Origin: Oerskovia turbata
Lineage (GTDB): Bacteria; Actinomycetota; Actinomycetes; Actinomycetales; Cellulomonadaceae
DNA: 64,000 nucleotides
NCBI RefSeq assembly: GCF_000718325.1
Contig: NZ_JOFV01000008.1
Span: 62,001 to 126,000 of the forward strand
Reading direction: 5' to 3'
A program made the position numbers and the translations under genes. Of the stretch, positions 1-8,603 are shown piece after piece; positions within the stretch are counted from its first letter, which is position 1; every line of letters starts with the position of its first letter. The notes beneath the pieces were generated by a model that had not been told where the DNA came from, searched no databases, and was given only the letters and a program-made list of their open reading frames with translations.

Positions 1-167
1 ACGAGCACCACCGCGGGGACGGTCGGCACGAGCCACGCCCACCGGCGCCAGCCGGTGCGCGCCGGGAGCGGAGGCAGGGACGACCCGGGGTCGTCCGCCG
101 CGAGCGGCCGTTCGACGGCCCCGGGGTCTTCGGCGAGCTCGACCAGGACGGTCGTGGTCTGGCTCAC
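1..167 (-). CDS. Unknown protein, N-terminal part (runs off window)
   Basis: Open frame starting with GTG at 165-167 and leaving the window at base 1. The GTG overlaps the TGA stop of the upstream accE-like gene as GTGA, so translation is probably coupled. The visible 55 residues begin VSQTTTVLVELAEDPG, then an acidic/proline stretch, then Arg/Trp followed by a hydrophobic run (WLVPTVPAVVLV) that looks like the start of a membrane segment. The family cannot be named from this fragment. It is the fourth member of the minus-strand carboxylase operon. Confidence 0.5.
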   Translation of the reverse strand, partial: MSQTTTVLVELAEDPGAVERPLAADDPGSSLPPLPARTGWRRWAWLVPTVPAVVL

Positions 168-430
168 GACTGCAGACTCCACCGCCAGGCGTCGGCGTTG
201 TGCCGACCCGAGCGTCCGCCGAAGCTCTTGGCCGTCGCGCCCGCGCCGGTGCCGCGCAGGCTGCGCGCCCGGTTGGTCCACTCGGGCAGGGGAGCCTCGT
301 CGTCGGGCACGTGCGAGGCCGCCGCCGCGGCGGCGAGCCCGGCGACGAGCGCCGCGACCTCGAGGTCGTCGGGTGCGCCACGCACCACGCGCAGCTCCCG
401 GCCCGACGACGCAGCCCCGGTCTCGCTCAC
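164..430 (-). CDS. accE: Acyl-CoA carboxylase epsilon subunit
   Basis: An 88-aa protein with GTG start at 428-430 overlapping the previous stop (GTGA). The core ELRVVRGAPDDLEVAALVAG matches the short, actinobacteria-specific epsilon subunit that stabilises the beta/alpha complex of acyl-CoA carboxylases, and the C-terminus has the usual W(R)WSL end. The accD-like beta subunit in the same operon supports the call. Function is from family knowledge; the operon context is seen directly. The biotinylated alpha subunit is not in this window. Confidence 0.85.
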   Translation of the reverse strand: MSETGAASSGRELRVVRGAPDDLEVAALVAGLAAAAAASHVPDDEAPLPEWTNRARSLRGTGAGATAKSFGGRSGRHNADAWRWSLQS

Positions 431-1107
431 AGGGCGCCGCCCTGCGCCTCGTCGTCCGCGTCGCCGTAACCGTCGAAGTCCGCGGCCTCACCGCGCGACG
501 CGGCCCACTCGGGGACGTCGAAGCCCGACTCGACGAGCGCGGCCACGACCTGCTCGCCCGCGTTGTCGAGGAAGTCGATCACGGCGTCGAGCGACGTGTC
601 GGGAGTCCGGCCCGGGCCCACGACGAAGCCCAGGTAGAACGGCTCGGCGACCTCGGGTGCGGGCGGCGCGTCGGCGTCCGCCCCGGTCCCGAGGTCCTCC
701 TCCGCACCCCACACGAGCGAGCTCAGGTCCGGGTGCATGCCCAGCGAGTCGTGCAGCGCGTCGTACAGGCCGGCGTTGAGCGCGCCGATCGCCGCCTCGA
801 GCGCGAGGACCCGCGGGTCCTCGTCGGCCTCGGCCGCGCCGAACTCGGCGCGCACCCCCACGGCCGTGCCGACGTACTCGTGCAGGGCCGCGGCCAGGGC
901 GTCCACGGCCGCGTGCATCGGGGCGTCGTCGACCGGGCCGATCGGCTCGGCGCCGTGCGACGCGCCGTCGTGGCCGTCGACGGGGTGCTCGTGGCCGTGT
1001 CCTGCGTGGTCGTCGCCGTGCTGCTCGTCGGGCATGTCGTCCTCGCGGTGGGTCTCGTCGTTCGGTGGCGGTATCGGGGGCAGGGCCGGTGGCGACCCGG
1101 GTGTCAT
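427..1107 (-). CDS. Unknown His/Asp-rich acidic protein within carboxylase operon
   Basis: Lies between the beta and epsilon carboxylase genes, starting 13 nt after the accD stop. I chose ATG at 1105-1107 (226 aa). A second ATG at 1033-1035, with a GAGG element before it, gives 202 aa and could be the true start. The N-terminus is proline-rich, then comes a His/Asp-rich patch (DEQHGDDHAGHGHEHPVDGHDG, which could bind metal), a helical region around PMHAAVDALAAALHEYVG, and an acidic C-terminus. No signal peptide or membrane segment is visible. I do not recognise the family. Coupled location hints at a role near the carboxylase, but that is inference only. Confidence 0.7.
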   Translation of the reverse strand: MTPGSPPALPPIPPPNDETHREDDMPDEQHGDDHAGHGHEHPVDGHDGASHGAEPIGPVDDAPMHAAVDALAAALHEYVGTAVGVRAEFGAAEADEDPRVLALEAAIGALNAGLYDALHDSLGMHPDLSSLVWGAEEDLGTGADADAPPAPEVAEPFYLGFVVGPGRTPDTSLDAVIDFLDNAGEQVVAALVESGFDVPEWAASRGEAADFDGYGDADDEAQGGAL

Positions 1108-1120
1108 CGCGTCCCCAGGA

Positions 1121-2740
1121 TCACAGCGGGATGTTCCCGTGCTTCTTGGGGGGCAGGCTCGCACGCTTGGTGCGCAGGGCGCGCAGCGCACGCACGACCT
1201 GCACGCGCGTCTCCGACGGGCGGATGACCGCGTCGACGTAGCCGCGCTCGGCCGCGTCCCACGGGTTCACGATGGCCTCCTCGTACTCGGCGACCAGACG
1301 CGCACGCTCGGCGTCCACGTCCAGCCCGGACTCCGCCGCGGACCGCAACGCCCCGCGCTGGAGGATGTTGACCGCGCCACCGGCCCCCATGACCGCGATC
1401 TGGGCCGTGGGCCAGGCCAGGTTCACGTCCGCGCCGAGCTGCTTGGAGCCCATGACGATGTACGCGCCACCGTACGCCTTGCGCGTGATGAGCGTGACGA
1501 GCGGAACCGTGGCCTCGGCGTACGCGTAGATGAGCTTGGCGCCGCGGCGGATGATGCCCTGGTGCTCCTGGTCGACGCCCGGGAGGAAGCCCGGGACGTC
1601 GACGAGCGTCAGGACCGGGATGTTGAAGGCGTCGCACGTGCGCACGAACCGCGCGGCCTTCTCGGCCGCGTCGATGTCGAGCGTGCCCGCCATCGCGAGG
1701 GGCTGGTTCGCGACCACGCCGATCGACTGGCCCTCGACGTGCCCGAACCCGACGATCACGTTCCTCGCGAACAGCGGCTGGACCTCCAGGAACGCCCCGT
1801 CGTCCAGGACGTGCTCGAGCACGGCCCGCATGTCGTACGGCTGGGTGTCGGAGTCGGGGATCAGCGTGTCGAGCTCGAGGTCCTCCTCGGTCACGTCGAG
1901 CTCGGTGTCCTCGGGGGTGAAGGTCGGCGCGTCCGAGAGGTTGTTCTGCGGCAGGTAGCCGATGAGGTGGCGCACGTAGTCGATCGCGTCGTCCTCGTCG
2001 GTGCCCATGTAGTGCGCGACGCCCGAGCGCTCGTTGTGCGTGCGGGCCCCGCCGAGCTCCTCGAAGCCCACGTCCTCGCCCGTGACGGCGCGGATCACGT
2101 CGGGGCCGGTGATGAACATGTTCGACGTCTGGTCGGCCATGACGATGAAGTCCGTGAGGGCGGGGGAGTAGACCGCGCCGCCGGCGCTCGGGCCCAGGAT
2201 GAGAGAGATCTGCGGGATGACGCCCGAGGCCGCGACGTTGCGGCGGAAGATCTCCGCGAACTGGGTCAGGGCCGCGACGCCCTCCTGGATGCGCGCGCCG
2301 CCGCCGTCCGAGATCCCGATGAGCGGGACGCCCGTGCGCAGCGCGAGGTCCTGCACCTTGGTGATCTTCTGGCCGTGCACCTCGCCGAGGCTGCCGCCGA
2401 AGACCGTGAAGTCCTGCGAGTAGATGCAGACCTGGCGGCCGTCGACCGTGCCGTGCCCCACGACCACGCCGTCGCCCGCGAGCCGCTTCTTCTCGAGCCC
2501 GAAGTTCACCGAGCGGTGCTTGGCGAACGCGTCGAGCTCGACGAAGCTGCCCTCGTCGAGCAGGGCCTCGATCCGTTCGCGGGCGGTCTTCTTGTTCCGG
2601 GCGTGCTGCTTGGTGCGCGCTGCCTCCTCGGGCGCGACCGAGGCCTCGGCGCGCCGACGGTCGAGGTCGGCCAGCTTCGCTGCGGTGCCGATGAGCTGAC
2701 CGGTGGGGGCCGGGGTGGTGCCGGCGACAGGTTCGTTCAC
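1121..2740 (-). CDS. accD: Acyl-CoA (propionyl/acetyl-CoA) carboxylase beta subunit
   Basis: A 539-aa carboxyltransferase subunit of biotin-dependent acyl-CoA carboxylase, which moves CO2 from carboxybiotin to acyl-CoA to make malonyl- or methylmalonyl-CoA. Visible features: crotonase-fold halves with [12 protein letters not shown] (about 144-155), first oxyanion region [11 protein letters not shown] (183-193), and the C-terminal [12 protein letters not shown] region. Length fits the PccB/AccD5 family. GTG at 2738-2740 was chosen because a TAGGCT hexamer lies 7 nt upstream (complement 2748-2753), indicating a leaderless mRNA. It is divergent from birA, whose product biotinylates the partner subunit. 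Substrate preference cannot be read with certainty. Confidence 0.93.
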   Translation of the reverse strand: MNEPVAGTTPAPTGQLIGTAAKLADLDRRRAEASVAPEEAARTKQHARNKKTARERIEALLDEGSFVELDAFAKHRSVNFGLEKKRLAGDGVVVGHGTVDGRQVCIYSQDFTVFGGSLGEVHGQKITKVQDLALRTGVPLIGISDGGGARIQEGVAALTQFAEIFRRNVAASGVIPQISLILGPSAGGAVYSPALTDFIVMADQTSNMFITGPDVIRAVTGEDVGFEELGGARTHNERSGVAHYMGTDEDDAIDYVRHLIGYLPQNNLSDAPTFTPEDTELDVTEEDLELDTLIPDSDTQPYDMRAVLEHVLDDGAFLEVQPLFARNVIVGFGHVEGQSIGVVANQPLAMAGTLDIDAAEKAARFVRTCDAFNIPVLTLVDVPGFLPGVDQEHQGIIRRGAKLIYAYAEATVPLVTLITRKAYGGAYIVMGSKQLGADVNLAWPTAQIAVMGAGGAVNILQRGALRSAAESGLDVDAERARLVAEYEEAIVNPWDAAERGYVDAVIRPSETRVQVVRALRALRTKRASLPPKKHGNIPL

Positions 2741-2747
2741 GCAGCCG

Positions 2748-2753
2748 AGCCTA
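2748..2753 (-). promoter_or_regulatory. -10 element TAGGCT of accD operon (leaderless)
   Basis: TAGGCT on the minus strand, 7 nt before the GTG start of accD. There is no Shine-Dalgarno room between, so transcription and translation should begin at about the same base. I see no clear -35 box. Confidence 0.55.
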
Positions 2754-2887
2754 GTTGGTGGGTGGGACCAAGAGGGTGCGGGGGATCGCACCGGCGTGGC
2801 CGCGCACGTTGGAGGGTTCCCACAACGTCGCGTCCTGGTGGGTGCGACTGCGACCGCGGCCTCTGCCGCACTTGGGGTGCACGCGTG

Positions 2888-2893
2888 CATGAT
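2888..2893 (+). promoter_or_regulatory. -10 element CATGAT of birA (leaderless)
   Basis: CATGAT sits 6 nt before the birA ATG. It is weaker than the TANNNT elements elsewhere in the window but has the same geometry, and no ribosome binding site precedes the start. Confidence 0.4.
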
Positions 2894-2899
2894 GGGCAC

Positions 2900-3853
2900 A
2901 TGACGACTGTCGACCATCCCGCGCTGCGTCCCGGCTTCCTGGCGGACCTGCTCGTGGTCCCGCACGGCCCGCTCGCCCGGCTCGAGGTCGTGCAGGAGTC
3001 GGCCTCGACGAACACCGAGCTCGCGGCTGCCGTGGCTGCCGACCCGCAGGCCTGGCCGGCGCCCGCCCTGCTCGTGGCCGAGCACCAGGTCGCCGGGCGG
3101 GGCCGCTCGGGCCGCGGGTGGGACACGCCCGCGCGGACCGCGTTGACGGGATCGCTCCTGGTGCGCCCCGACGTGCCGCGCGATCGCCTGAGCTGGTTGC
3201 CGCTGCTCGCGGGGCTCGCGACGGTCCGGTGCCTGCGCGCGACGGCCGGGGTCGAGGCCGTGGTCAAGTGGCCCAACGACGTCCTGGTCCCGGCGCCCGG
3301 TGCGGGCGCAGGGGCGGCGCGGGAGGAGGCCGGGTGGGGCACGTACCGCAAGGTCGCGGGCATCCTGTGCGAGCTGCTGCCCGACGGCGGTGCGATCGTG
3401 GGCGTCGGGCTCAACGTCCTGCAGAGCGAGCGTGAGCTCCCCGTCGCGTCGGCGACGTCGCTCGCCCTGGTCGGCGCCGCGACGACGGATCGCGAGGTGC
3501 TGCTGACCGCTCTCGAGGAGTCGTTCGCGCAGACCCTGGGCCGGTGGCAGGCGGCGGCGGGGGATGCCGTCGAGGCCGGGTTGGCCGAGGAGTGCGCCGA
3601 GGTCAGCGCGACGCTCGGCGCGCAGGTGCGGGTCGAGCTCACGGGCGGCGGTCAGGTGGTCGGGGAGGCGTACGGGTTCGGTCCGGACGGTTCGCTGCTC
3701 GTCCGTGAGGCGGACGGGACGGGCCACGTGCTGCACAGCGGCGACGTGCACCATCTGCGGCTGCGGGACGGCGCTCGTGCGGGCGCCGCCGACGGCACGT
3801 CCGCCGGTGTCCCGACCGTGGACGGCGGCGGGGTGCCGGGTCCTCTGAACTAG
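2900..3853 (+). CDS. birA: Biotin--[acetyl-CoA-carboxylase] ligase
   Basis: A 317-aa biotin protein ligase that activates biotin with ATP and attaches it to the biotin carrier domain of acyl-CoA carboxylases. Seen: biotinyl-AMP loop GRGRSGRGW (66-74), KWPND (123-127), and a C-terminal SH3-like domain. There is no N-terminal helix-turn-helix, so it is a monofunctional (group I) ligase rather than a BirA repressor. It diverges from accD, a sensible functional pairing. Its TAG stop lies inside the putative -10 element of the next gene. Start ATG at 2900 was chosen over the longer in-frame extension because family homology begins just after it. Confidence 0.93.
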   Translation: MTTVDHPALRPGFLADLLVVPHGPLARLEVVQESASTNTELAAAVAADPQAWPAPALLVAEHQVAGRGRSGRGWDTPARTALTGSLLVRPDVPRDRLSWLPLLAGLATVRCLRATAGVEAVVKWPNDVLVPAPGAGAGAAREEAGWGTYRKVAGILCELLPDGGAIVGVGLNVLQSERELPVASATSLALVGAATTDREVLLTALEESFAQTLGRWQAAAGDAVEAGLAEECAEVSATLGAQVRVELTGGGQVVGEAYGFGPDGSLLVREADGTGHVLHSGDVHHLRLRDGARAGAADGTSAGVPTVDGGGVPGPLN

Positions 3854-3856
3854 GAT
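3851..3856 (+). promoter_or_regulatory. -10 element TAGGAT of cyclase gene (leaderless)
   Basis: TAGGAT ends 6 nt before the GTG start of the cyclase. Its first three bases are the TAG stop codon of birA, so the promoter is embedded in the upstream gene's end. Confidence 0.5.
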
Positions 3857-3862
3857 CGGTCT

Positions 3863-5017
3863 GTGACGCACGACATCCCTGGGGCAGCCGACGAGACCGA
3901 CGAGACGACCGTGGCTGCGGGGGAGAGTCGGCGGGAACGTCGAGCGGACGCGGCTGCGCTGTCCGCGCTCGCGGGGGCCGCCAGGCCCGACGGTCCGCCC
4001 TCGGCGCCGTCGCCGGTCGAGGCCGACCTCGACGAGGCGCTCCTGGGTGGTCCGCGTGCGCTGACGGTCGAGGGGCTCGCCGAGCGTGCGGGGCTGACCG
4101 AGCGGCAGGTGCGTTCCTACTGGCAGGCGCTCGGGCTGCCCATCACCGAGCAGCAGGAGCAGATGTTCACCGAGGACGACGCCGTCGCCCTGGAGGAGAT
4201 CTACTCGGTCGCGGAGCACGAGAAGTTCGACGACCGGTCGCTCACGACCCTGATCCGGTCGATGGGCCACACGACCGAGCGGCTCGTGCTGTGGCAGGTC
4301 GAGGCGCTCGTCGAGCACATGACCAAGCGGTTCGACCTCGACGACACGAGCGCCCGTCTGCTCGTCCTGGACCGGTTGCCGGACCTCGCGCCCGTGCTGG
4401 AGACACAGCTGCGCCATGCGTGGCGGCGGCAGCTCGCGGCGGTCGCCGCGCGGTTCACGGTCGAGTTCTCCGAGGCGCGCGCCGGGGACGTCACGGACTC
4501 GCAGGCGCTGCCGCTGCCGCGGGCCGTGGGTTTCGCGGACATCGTGTCGTTCACCAAGCGCACCGCGGGCCTGGGGTCGAGCGAGCTCGCGGAGTTCGTC
4601 CAGCTCTTCGAGACCCGTGCGCGTGACATCATCACCGCGGCGGGCGGTCGGGTGGTCAAGACGATCGGCGACGCGGTCCTCTACGTCGCCGACGACGTCG
4701 CGACGGGGGCCAGGGTCGCGCTCGGCCTCGCCGAGGAGGGCGAGCGGGCCGGTGGGGGCGTGGAGGTGCCGCCGGTCCGGGTCAGCCTGGTGTGGGGCCG
4801 GGTCCTCTCGCGGTTCGGTGACGTGTTCGGGCCGTCGGTGAACCTGGCCTCGCGGCTGACCGAGATCGCCGAGCCGACGACCGTGCTCCTGGACCGTGAG
4901 ACCGCGGCCCTGCTGTCGCGGGACTCGCGTTTCGCCCTGACCGCGCAGCCCGAGCGAGAGGTGCAGGGGCTCGGGGTGATCGAGCCCGTGCGCCTGCAGT
5001 GGGCGTACACGGGCTGA
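3863..5017 (+). CDS. Class III adenylate cyclase with N-terminal regulatory domain
   Basis: A 384-aa soluble cyclase making cAMP from ATP. Residues about 55-210 resemble the pH-sensing regulatory domain of actinobacterial cyclases such as mycobacterial Rv1264; about 220-384 is the catalytic domain. All usual catalytic positions appear: metal-binding Asp226 (FADIVSF) and Asp270 (KTIGDAV), adenine-specifying Lys266 and Asp320 (RFGDVFG), and transition-state Asn327 and Arg331 (NLASRL). It should therefore be active and prefer ATP. No membrane segment is visible. The pH-sensor assignment is from family resemblance. Confidence 0.88.
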   Translation: MTHDIPGAADETDETTVAAGESRRERRADAAALSALAGAARPDGPPSAPSPVEADLDEALLGGPRALTVEGLAERAGLTERQVRSYWQALGLPITEQQEQMFTEDDAVALEEIYSVAEHEKFDDRSLTTLIRSMGHTTERLVLWQVEALVEHMTKRFDLDDTSARLLVLDRLPDLAPVLETQLRHAWRRQLAAVAARFTVEFSEARAGDVTDSQALPLPRAVGFADIVSFTKRTAGLGSSELAEFVQLFETRARDIITAAGGRVVKTIGDAVLYVADDVATGARVALGLAEEGERAGGGVEVPPVRVSLVWGRVLSRFGDVFGPSVNLASRLTEIAEPTTVLLDRETAALLSRDSRFALTAQPEREVQGLGVIEPVRLQWAYTG

Positions 5018-5026
5018 GGTCGGTTC

Positions 5027-5770
5027 TCAGACCGCCTGTACGAGCTCCGGTCCGTCGTTCGCGACGCTGTTGACGAGCCGTGCGACCTCCTGGGCCTTCA
5101 TGCGGATCTCGGGTGCGACGAGCAGCCCGGCGGCCTCGTCCTTGCCCACGGCAGGATCGAGCCACGCGTCCCACCGGTCAGGGGGGAGCGTGAGCGGCAT
5201 GCGGTCGTGGATCGAGGCGAGGGCTGGGGCCGCGGCGGTCGTGATGATCGTGGTCGAGACGAGCCAGCGGGTGAGGTCGTCGTCGGCCTTGGCGGGGTCC
5301 CGCCAGAACTCGTAGAGGCCTGCGAACGCGGCGACCGCTGGTCCGTCCGGGTGGATGAAGAACGGCTGCTTGGTCACCTGGGGCTTGCGGGCGGTGGATC
5401 CGGGGGCCGGAGGCGTCTCGATCTTCCGCCACTCGTAGTACCCGTCGGCCGGGACGAGGCAGCGCCGGGCTGCGAACGGCTTGGCGAACGCCGGCTTGTC
5501 GAGCAGCGACTCCGAGCGCGCGTTGATCATGCGAGCCCCGACCCCCGGGTCCTTGGCCCAGCTGGGCACGAGCCCCCAGCGTGCCACGCGCAGGGACCGG
5601 CGGACCTCGCCCGTGTCCTGGGCCGCGCGCTCGACCACGATCCGCACGGGATCGGTGGGGGCGACGTTCCACGACGGCGGCAGGAGGCGCGCGTCGTCCG
5701 CGAGGTCGGCGATCGCGAACTCGTCGGCGAGGTCCTGGGCGTCCCGGAAGGAGGCATAGCGTCCGCACAT
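5027..5770 (-). CDS. SRAP-domain protein (HMCES/YedK type, DNA abasic-site shield)
   Basis: A 247-aa SOS-response-associated peptidase-like protein. The start ATG at 5768-5770 gives MCGRYAS: Cys2 becomes N-terminal after Met removal and forms the covalent link to abasic sites in single-stranded DNA. Also seen are the conserved NARSE motif, the LVPADGYYEW block and a His in IHDRMPL, as expected for the family. The open frame extends upstream to 5887, but the family always begins at this MCGR. It is convergent with the cyclase gene (9-bp gap) and divergent from padR. Confidence 0.92.
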   Translation of the reverse strand: MCGRYASFRDAQDLADEFAIADLADDARLLPPSWNVAPTDPVRIVVERAAQDTGEVRRSLRVARWGLVPSWAKDPGVGARMINARSESLLDKPAFAKPFAARRCLVPADGYYEWRKIETPPAPGSTARKPQVTKQPFFIHPDGPAVAAFAGLYEFWRDPAKADDDLTRWLVSTTIITTAAAPALASIHDRMPLTLPPDRWDAWLDPAVGKDEAAGLLVAPEIRMKAQEVARLVNSVANDGPELVQAV

Positions 5771-5861
5771 GTCTCCCAGGATGCCTCGTGCCACCCACGC
5801 CGCGCGCTGCGCGGTGAGAGCGAGGGGCGAGCGACGTCGTCGGGCCTCGATCGTGGCTAGG

Positions 5862-5890
5862 TTGACAGGCTGACTAGTTAGCGACACGAT
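5862..5890 (+). promoter_or_regulatory. padR promoter with overlapping palindromic operator
   Basis: -35 TTGACA (5862-5867), 17-bp spacer, weak -10 CACGAT (5885-5890), then the padR ATG 6 nt later, so the transcript is probably leaderless. The near-perfect palindrome CTGACTAGTTAG (5870-5881, one mismatched pair) lies between the boxes and is a good candidate operator for autorepression by the PadR protein. Confidence 0.5.
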
Positions 5891-5896
5891 CTAGCC

Positions 5897-6301
5897 ATGC
5901 CCGAGCACACCTGGCCCAGCGAGTGGCTCCGCGGCGTCCTCGACGTCTGCGTGCTGCGCATCCTCGCGGACGGCCCCACGTACGGCTACGCGATCGCCGC
6001 GCGCCTCGCCGACGGCGGCCTCGGGGTCATCAAGGGCGGGACGCTCTACCCCCTGCTCGGGCGCCTCGAGTCCGGCGGTCTCGTCACGGTCGACTGGCGA
6101 GCCGGCGACGGCGGCCCCGGGCGCAAGTACTACGACCTCACCGACGCGGGCCGCGCCGCGCTCGCGCAGCGCGCCGCGCTGTGGGAGGACTTCACGCGCA
6201 CGACCGGTGACCTCGTCACCGGCGCGGACGCCGGGGCCGAGCGCCCCGGGACCGCCGACGACCCCGCCCGTCGACCCACCCCGACCGAGGAGAACCGATG
6301 A
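5897..6301 (+). CDS. PadR-family transcriptional regulator
   Basis: A 134-aa regulator with the PadR winged helix: LRGVLDVCVLRILADGPTYGYAIAARL (start helices), GTLYPLLGRLESGGLV (recognition helix) and the wing GRKYYDLTDAGRAAL. It is short, with a disordered Pro/Thr-rich C-terminus. It is coupled to the following membrane protein by an ATGA overlap. Such PadR/membrane-protein pairs often control small exporters or stress responses; the ligand is unknown. A palindrome in its promoter suggests self-regulation. Confidence 0.9.
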   Translation: MPEHTWPSEWLRGVLDVCVLRILADGPTYGYAIAARLADGGLGVIKGGTLYPLLGRLESGGLVTVDWRAGDGGPGRKYYDLTDAGRAALAQRAALWEDFTRTTGDLVTGADAGAERPGTADDPARRPTPTEENR

Positions 6302-7098
6302 GCCGCACGAGCGAGAAGCGGACCGCCACGCGCTACGAGATCGAGAGACGCCTCGCGCCGCACGTCGAGGAGGAGTGGGCCGAGGCCTTCGTCATCGAGC
6401 TGAGGCTGCTCGACGTGCCAGGAACCGCACTGGGAGCGGCGCTCGCCGAGGTCGAGTCCCACTGCACGGACAGCGGCGAGCCCGCCGCAGAGGCGTTCGG
6501 GGACCCCGTGGCGTACGCGCGCAGCCTCGACCTGCCCGTCGAGCCCGACGGGCGGTGGGAGGTCGTGACGGTGCTCGGGCCGTCCTGCGCGCAGTTCCTG
6601 GGGCTGCTGCTCCTCGGGTGGGGCGGGTCGGCGGTGCTCCTGGCCGGGCGGGCCGGCGAGGTGGCGCCGAGCGTCGACGTGACGGCCGGGATGCTCGCGA
6701 TGATCCTGGCGTTCGGGGCGGGGATCCTGCTGTTCTACCGGCACAGCGCCGCGATGCTGCGACTGATCATGGAGCGACCCGTGGTGTCGTTCTTCGCCCT
6801 GGCGGGGTGCATGGCGGTCCTCGTCGCCGTCCCCGTCCTGCTGGACGGCGTCCTCGTCGCGCTCCCGGCCTGGCCCGTGGCGGTGGGCGGTGGTCTCGCA
6901 CTGGCCGCGGGCACGGTGTGGAGCGCGGTCCAGGCCAGGAGGGGCACGCTCGACGACCCGATCGTCTCGCCGCTGCCCGGCGAGCCGCAGGGCGCCCCGG
7001 ACCGGCGGACGCGCCTGCTGTCGGCGACCGTCACGTGGATCGTCCCGGTGTTCGCGCTCGCGTCGCTCGGCGTCACGTGGCTCCTCCTGGGGCGCTGA
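6298..7098 (+). CDS. HAAS-like membrane protein paired with PadR regulator
   Basis: A 266-aa protein starting inside the padR stop (ATGA). The N-terminal about 85 residues are soluble and helical, with E/R-rich segments and the AEAFGDPVAYARSL pattern typical of HAAS-type domains that accompany PadR regulators. Six hydrophobic segments follow, at roughly 96-120, 128-146, 158-180, 185-208 and 235-264. It is probably a membrane partner or sensor for the regulator; biochemical function is unknown. A strong terminator hairpin follows. Confidence 0.75.
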   Translation: MSRTSEKRTATRYEIERRLAPHVEEEWAEAFVIELRLLDVPGTALGAALAEVESHCTDSGEPAAEAFGDPVAYARSLDLPVEPDGRWEVVTVLGPSCAQFLGLLLLGWGGSAVLLAGRAGEVAPSVDVTAGMLAMILAFGAGILLFYRHSAAMLRLIMERPVVSFFALAGCMAVLVAVPVLLDGVLVALPAWPVAVGGGLALAAGTVWSAVQARRGTLDDPIVSPLPGEPQGAPDRRTRLLSATVTWIVPVFALASLGVTWLLLGR

Positions 7099-7110
7099 CC
7101 GTGCGGTGAG

Positions 7111-7142
7111 GCCCGACGGCGCAGGAGGCTGCGCCGTCGGGC
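7111..7142 (+). terminator. Terminator hairpin after padR operon
   Basis: Perfect 13-bp stem (GCCCGACGGCGCA with its complement) and 6-nt loop GGAGGC, 12 nt after the stop codon. There is no T-tract, as is usual in GC-rich actinobacteria. Confidence 0.75.
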
Positions 7143-7194
7143 ACGTCACGTCGCGGTGGGCGTGATTCCGGGGTCCGACGGTGCGTCGAATCGT

Positions 7195-7200
7195 TATGAT
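7195..7200 (+). promoter_or_regulatory. -10 element TATGAT of MFS exporter (leaderless)
   Basis: TATGAT followed by 7 nt and then ATG at 7208. This supports that ATG over the in-frame ATG at 7181 further upstream. Confidence 0.5.
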
Positions 7201-7207
7201 CGACGGC

Positions 7208-8491
7208 ATGGAGACACCCCCGGCAGGAACTGCACCCACCCCGCCGGCGTCGTCGAAGGACGGCGAGGGGCGTGCCGCCACCCGACGCCCCGGCCGCTCG
7301 ACCGTCAGGTGGGTCCTCCTGCTCGGCGCCCTCGCCACGCTCCCGGCGTTCACGGTCGACATGTACCTTCCCTCCCTGCCCGACGTCGCCGCGGACCTCG
7401 ACGCCAGCCCCGCCCTCGCGCAGCTCACCCTGGCCGGGATGCTCGTCGGCGGTGCGTTCGGGCAGCTCGTGATCGGCCCCCTGTCCGACCGGTACGGCCG
7501 CCGGGCGCCCGTGATCATCGGTCTCGCGCTGCACGTCGTCACCTCGGTCCTGTGCGCGGTCGTGCCGACGATCGGCTGGCTCATCGTCCTGCGCGTCCTC
7601 CAGGGCTTCTTCAACGCCTCGGCCCAGGTCGTCTCGATCGCCGTGATCCGCGACCGGTTCACCGGGGCGGACGCCGCCAGGATCCTGTCGCGGCTCATGC
7701 TCGTCATCGGGCTCGCGCCGCTCCTCGCGCCGACCATCGGCTCGTTCGTCGCCGGGCACGGCGACTGGCGCTGGGTGTTCTGGGTCCTCGCGGCCCTCGG
7801 CCTCGTCCTCGGCCTGATCGTGCTGCGCTTCATGCCCGAGACCCTCGAGACCGAACGCCGCCAGTCGGGCGGCGTCGGCAGCGTCTTCCGCGGCTACGGT
7901 GCGCTCCTCAGGGACCGCCACTTCGTCGCCCTGGCCGTGCTCCCCGGGCTCGGCATGGCCGTCCTGATGAGCTACGTCGTCGGGTCGCCGTTCGTCCTGC
8001 AGGAGGGCTACGGCCTCACCCACCAGCAGTTCGCCGCGCTGTTCGCGGTCAACGGGATCGGCCTCGTGATCTCGGCCCAGGTCAACGCCTCGCTCGTGCG
8101 GCGCGTCGCCCCCGTGCGGATCCTGCGGGCCGCCCTGGTCCTCCAGGGCGTGTTCGCGGTAGGTCTGTTCGTCGTGGCGCTCACGGGAGCCGGCGGCCTG
8201 ATCGGCCTCCTGGCCGCGCTGTGGCTCACGCTCGCGCTCCAGGGACTCATCCCGGCCAACGCCTCCGCACTGGCCCTGACCCGGCACGGCGAGAGAGCCG
8301 GCACGGCGGCCGCGGTCATCGGAGCCTTCCAGGCCGGCGTCGCGGGGCTCGTGAGCCCCCTTGTCGGGGTGCTCGGAGGCGACGCGGTCGCCATGAGCAC
8401 CGTCATGCTCGGGGCCGTCGTCGCCTCCCTCCTGGTGCTCGGGCTCGCGACGCCCGCGTTCCGCAAGGGCGGCTGGCACCTGCCCGCCTGA
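7208..8491 (+). CDS. Bcr/CflA-family multidrug efflux MFS transporter
   Basis: A 427-aa major facilitator protein with 12 predicted membrane segments. The Bcr/CflA hallmark FTVDMYLPSLPDVAADL lies at the first helix, and the loop 2-3 signature GPLSDRYGRRAPV follows TM2. It is expected to export drugs or small metabolites using the proton gradient. The N-terminus has a disordered Pro/Thr stretch before TM1. ATG at 7208 was chosen because of the -10 hexamer just upstream. It appears to be a single-gene transcript. The substrate cannot be inferred. Confidence 0.9.
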   Translation: METPPAGTAPTPPASSKDGEGRAATRRPGRSTVRWVLLLGALATLPAFTVDMYLPSLPDVAADLDASPALAQLTLAGMLVGGAFGQLVIGPLSDRYGRRAPVIIGLALHVVTSVLCAVVPTIGWLIVLRVLQGFFNASAQVVSIAVIRDRFTGADAARILSRLMLVIGLAPLLAPTIGSFVAGHGDWRWVFWVLAALGLVLGLIVLRFMPETLETERRQSGGVGSVFRGYGALLRDRHFVALAVLPGLGMAVLMSYVVGSPFVLQEGYGLTHQQFAALFAVNGIGLVISAQVNASLVRRVAPVRILRAALVLQGVFAVGLFVVALTGAGGLIGLLAALWLTLALQGLIPANASALALTRHGERAGTAAAVIGAFQAGVAGLVSPLVGVLGGDAVAMSTVMLGAVVASLLVLGLATPAFRKGGWHLPA

Positions 8492-8591
8492 GGCCACCCA
8501 GGGGTGCTGCAGGCACTGTCGGGCGGGCGATCGAGCAGGACACTTCACATTTCCTTTGCACGACACGAAGGCCTTGGCCCTGACGTGCATC

Positions 8592-8597
8592 TAGGCT
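8592..8597 (+). promoter_or_regulatory. -10 element TAGGCT of LCP gene (leaderless)
   Basis: TAGGCT, 6 nt before the ATG at 8604. This is the same hexamer and geometry as at accD, murI, rph and proA. Confidence 0.5.
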
Positions 8598-8603
8598 CAT
8601 CAC

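Noticed and set aside
1121..4417. A 1098-codon minus-strand open frame spanning accD and the region opposite birA
   Set aside because: Only the accD part has family sequence. The upstream extension is antisense to birA and the cyclase and is Arg/His/Pro-rich shadow sequence.
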